From contig CM074806.1 in NCBI GenBank assembly GCA_037447605.1, forward strand, positions 4,318,913 through 4,382,912: a stretch of DNA of 64,000 nt, given 5' to 3'. The translations under genes were made by a program, and so were the position numbers. Source of the DNA: Zygnema circumcarinatum (Eukaryota > Streptophyta > Zygnematophyceae > Zygnematales > Zygnemataceae). This document shows positions 62,173 through 64,000 of the stretch, piece after piece. The notes under the pieces were generated by a model, which worked only from the letters and a program-made list of their open reading frames with translations, was not told the DNA's origin and did no database searches. Every line of letters begins with the position of its first letter. The stretch's first letter is position 1.

Positions 62173-63142
62173 CGCCCCACCCGGCTGCCGGAAGCAGCCG
62201 GCAGAAGTCCGGACCCCCTGGTTTCTCCACGAGGGGGAGTCACCCCCACGGGGGTGGCGAACCACCCAGCAGTGGGGGACCCCCGCCGGGGGCAGCTGCT
62301 GGGGGCGGAGGAGATCTTATGTCCTGACCGCTTCCCCGCGAACTCATCGAGGATGCTCCGACGGAATCGGGCTGTGGCCCCGCCTTTGGGGCGAACATCC
62401 TGACACGCCCGCCGATTGAGCAAAGGTTGGGTCAAACGGCGGGGGCTACCTTCGCGACCACTTCACTCCAGCAGGGCTTTTGCTTACTCAAAGACTGCAG
62501 GAGCCGCGATACCGTGTATGCAGGGCCTCTCGATGAGATTGGGGATTTGATTGGGATAAGTTCTGTGAGACGTAACTTATCAAACACTTTGGGCCTTGGA
62601 TCCCTTGGAGGCCCGGGATAAATTTCGCATCATGGTCCAAACCGCAAGTCAAGGGGCGGCGAGACTCGCTGGGTGCCTCAAATCACCACTCACAAGCCTG
62701 TCGCCGAAGTTCTTTCCACTTCTCGTGAACGCTTGAAGCCACACCTCAGGAAGCAACCGCTAATCCAACCTTACCTGACCAAACCGCGGGGACCCCGCCG
62801 ACTGCACTTTGATGCGCCCATTCGGACACGCTTCCCCTCGGGCAAGCATGTAGCCCTTCCCGACCCCGCCAGAGGTCGGGCGACGAGGACAGTGGTCGTG
62901 GAAGGCGTACCTCAAGACCGCCAAGATGGCAGAGTTAGTCAAGCGAAGCAACCTCGAAGTGGTCAGCTCGCTTCACCCACCGCAAGGTCATAAGTTTACT
63001 CCAGAGGAAATGGAGAAGACGTAGCTGGAAACAAATGTTTCCGCTAGCAGGGAAGGAGGGTCACAAGGCGCGTGATTGTCCTTTAAACACCAAGGACGGG
63101 AAGGGCAAGGGGCCGGAAAACCCCAACCCACCAGCAGCTTAG
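62173..63142 (+). mobile_element. Second, truncated chromovirus copy (gag region only)
   Basis: Homologous to about 56250-57181 of the first copy, including the NPPAA end of gag. It has many indels and stops, and lacks the equivalent of about 55650-56250 and all of pol. It ends abruptly at the inverted LTR at 63143. Confidence 0.8.
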
Positions 63143-64000
63143 TGTTGGAGTCTGGATCTGCTCGCTGCTCCCGGCGCCACCTCGCGTGTCGCCCTCCATT
63201 GGAACTCCGGTTCCCACCGATGAAGACATCTTCACTCTCTCTCACTCTATCTCACTTCACTCATAGCCCATAACTCATTGCACGAACGCAGACGAAAGCA
63301 CAAAGGAAATCACACAATGAGAGAGTATGGGGAGAAAAGCTCACTCTAAAACCCTTTATAATAAGAATGTCACCCACATGAAGTTTCCTCCCCTTCCTCA
63401 CTAGCTACTTCCCTTTACTCACTACCTTAAGTACACAAGTAGGGCAGCCCAAAGAACACGAAAGCAGTACGACAAGTCACGGACTACAAAGTAGGGGCTT
63501 CAATGTGGTTATCCTTCTCATAACAAAAGCTAAACCCAATATTACCGCCATATGGCCGTTACGCGGACATCTTCCTTGTTGGACCGATGTCACGCGTCAC
63601 GCCGCCCTCATGCGCTCGCCAGCCTGTGTACGCTGCTCAACATCCAGCGCTTGGCGGCCTTTCGCGAACCTACGCCAAAGACGACCTAGTCGCCGCCCGC
63701 ATGCTTCCGCCAGCCCATCTCAATCTCAGTCGGCCCTGCTCGAAGCGCAGGGACCCCGCCGCCTCTGTCTCTGTATTGCCTCACAAGCCATACAAGATAA
63801 AATTAAGCTAAGGCTGCTAGTGCATAATACCCGCCGGGCCCGCCGACGCGAAATCTCCGCCGCCGCATTTCGCCGCTGCCACACTTTGTCCCGCGCGGGT
63901 CGGCCACTCGGTCTCCTCCGTAGCTGACCTCGCCACAGCCCGGCCAAGGATCAAGCATCTGCGGTCCGACGTTCCGGGCCGAATATCACCGACATCCTCC
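63143..64000 (-). mobile_element. Inverted family-A LTR, running off the window
   Basis: On the plus strand it starts TGTTGGAG, the reverse complement of an LTR ending CTCCAACA. The portion 63265-63430 is the reverse complement of 53230-53400, including the GGAGTTTTAGAGC/GCTTTCTCC block. The outer start of this LTR would lie beyond 64000. The family name A is used as in the other two copies. Confidence 0.7.

Overview
The window is nuclear DNA of a green plant, most likely a streptophyte. It has intron-rich genes, CCACGTGG G-box promoters, a calcium-dependent protein kinase, a plant-type GT92 galactan-synthase-like enzyme, a peroxisomal-type ascorbate peroxidase and a chromovirus (Ty3/gypsy) retroelement. 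The very heavy CT/GA microsatellite load, interstitial TTAGGG-like arrays and short introns would fit a charophyte alga such as a desmid; that placement is an inference and is not proven here.

Layout. 1-4400 is repeat-rich: a near-perfect palindrome of at least 1.68 kb, a possible small membrane-protein gene (2443-2874, minus), and a second, older inverted repeat (about 3545-4395). 4995-8547 (+) is SF3A2. 9275-12136 (-) is a GT92 galactan-synthase-like gene. 13975-18984 (+) is NADP-isocitrate dehydrogenase ending in AKL. 20966-28567 (+) is a 15-exon gene for a secreted-then-polytopic membrane protein, followed by two partial duplicates of its own 3' end. 30080-32965 (-) is a membrane-anchored ascorbate peroxidase. 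33765-38556 (-) is an INO80D/zf-C3Hc3H protein with a very long Pro-rich tail. 39921-43717 (+) is a CDPK. 44338-46407 (+) is a plastid NTF2/SnoaL-like protein. 47587-51418 (-) is an ABHD11-like alpha/beta hydrolase with a probable organelle presequence. For nine genes I could assemble exon chains whose phases agree at every junction and whose total lengths are multiples of three (379, 516, 416, 1415, 305, 1203, 563, 276 and 352 residues).

From about 52.5 kb to the end the window is nested retrotransposon: an LTR (52548-53535), a second LTR fragment, a 10-N assembly gap, a decayed Ty3/gypsy chromovirus with its 5' LTR broken by a solo LTR (5-bp target duplication), a 3' LTR that doubles as the 5' LTR of a second, truncated tandem copy, and an inverted LTR running off the right edge.

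The genes do not form a pathway; they are ordinary housekeeping, redox, signalling and cell-wall genes. The points most worth a second look are the tRNA-like A-box/B-box cassette held about 80 bp inside LTRs of the chromovirus family, the giant palindrome, the ascorbate peroxidase with Phe in place of the distal Trp, the AKL peroxisomal signal on the isocitrate dehydrogenase, the Ig-ectodomain/TRP-like membrane protein, and the 809-residue repeat-bearing tail on the INO80D-like protein.
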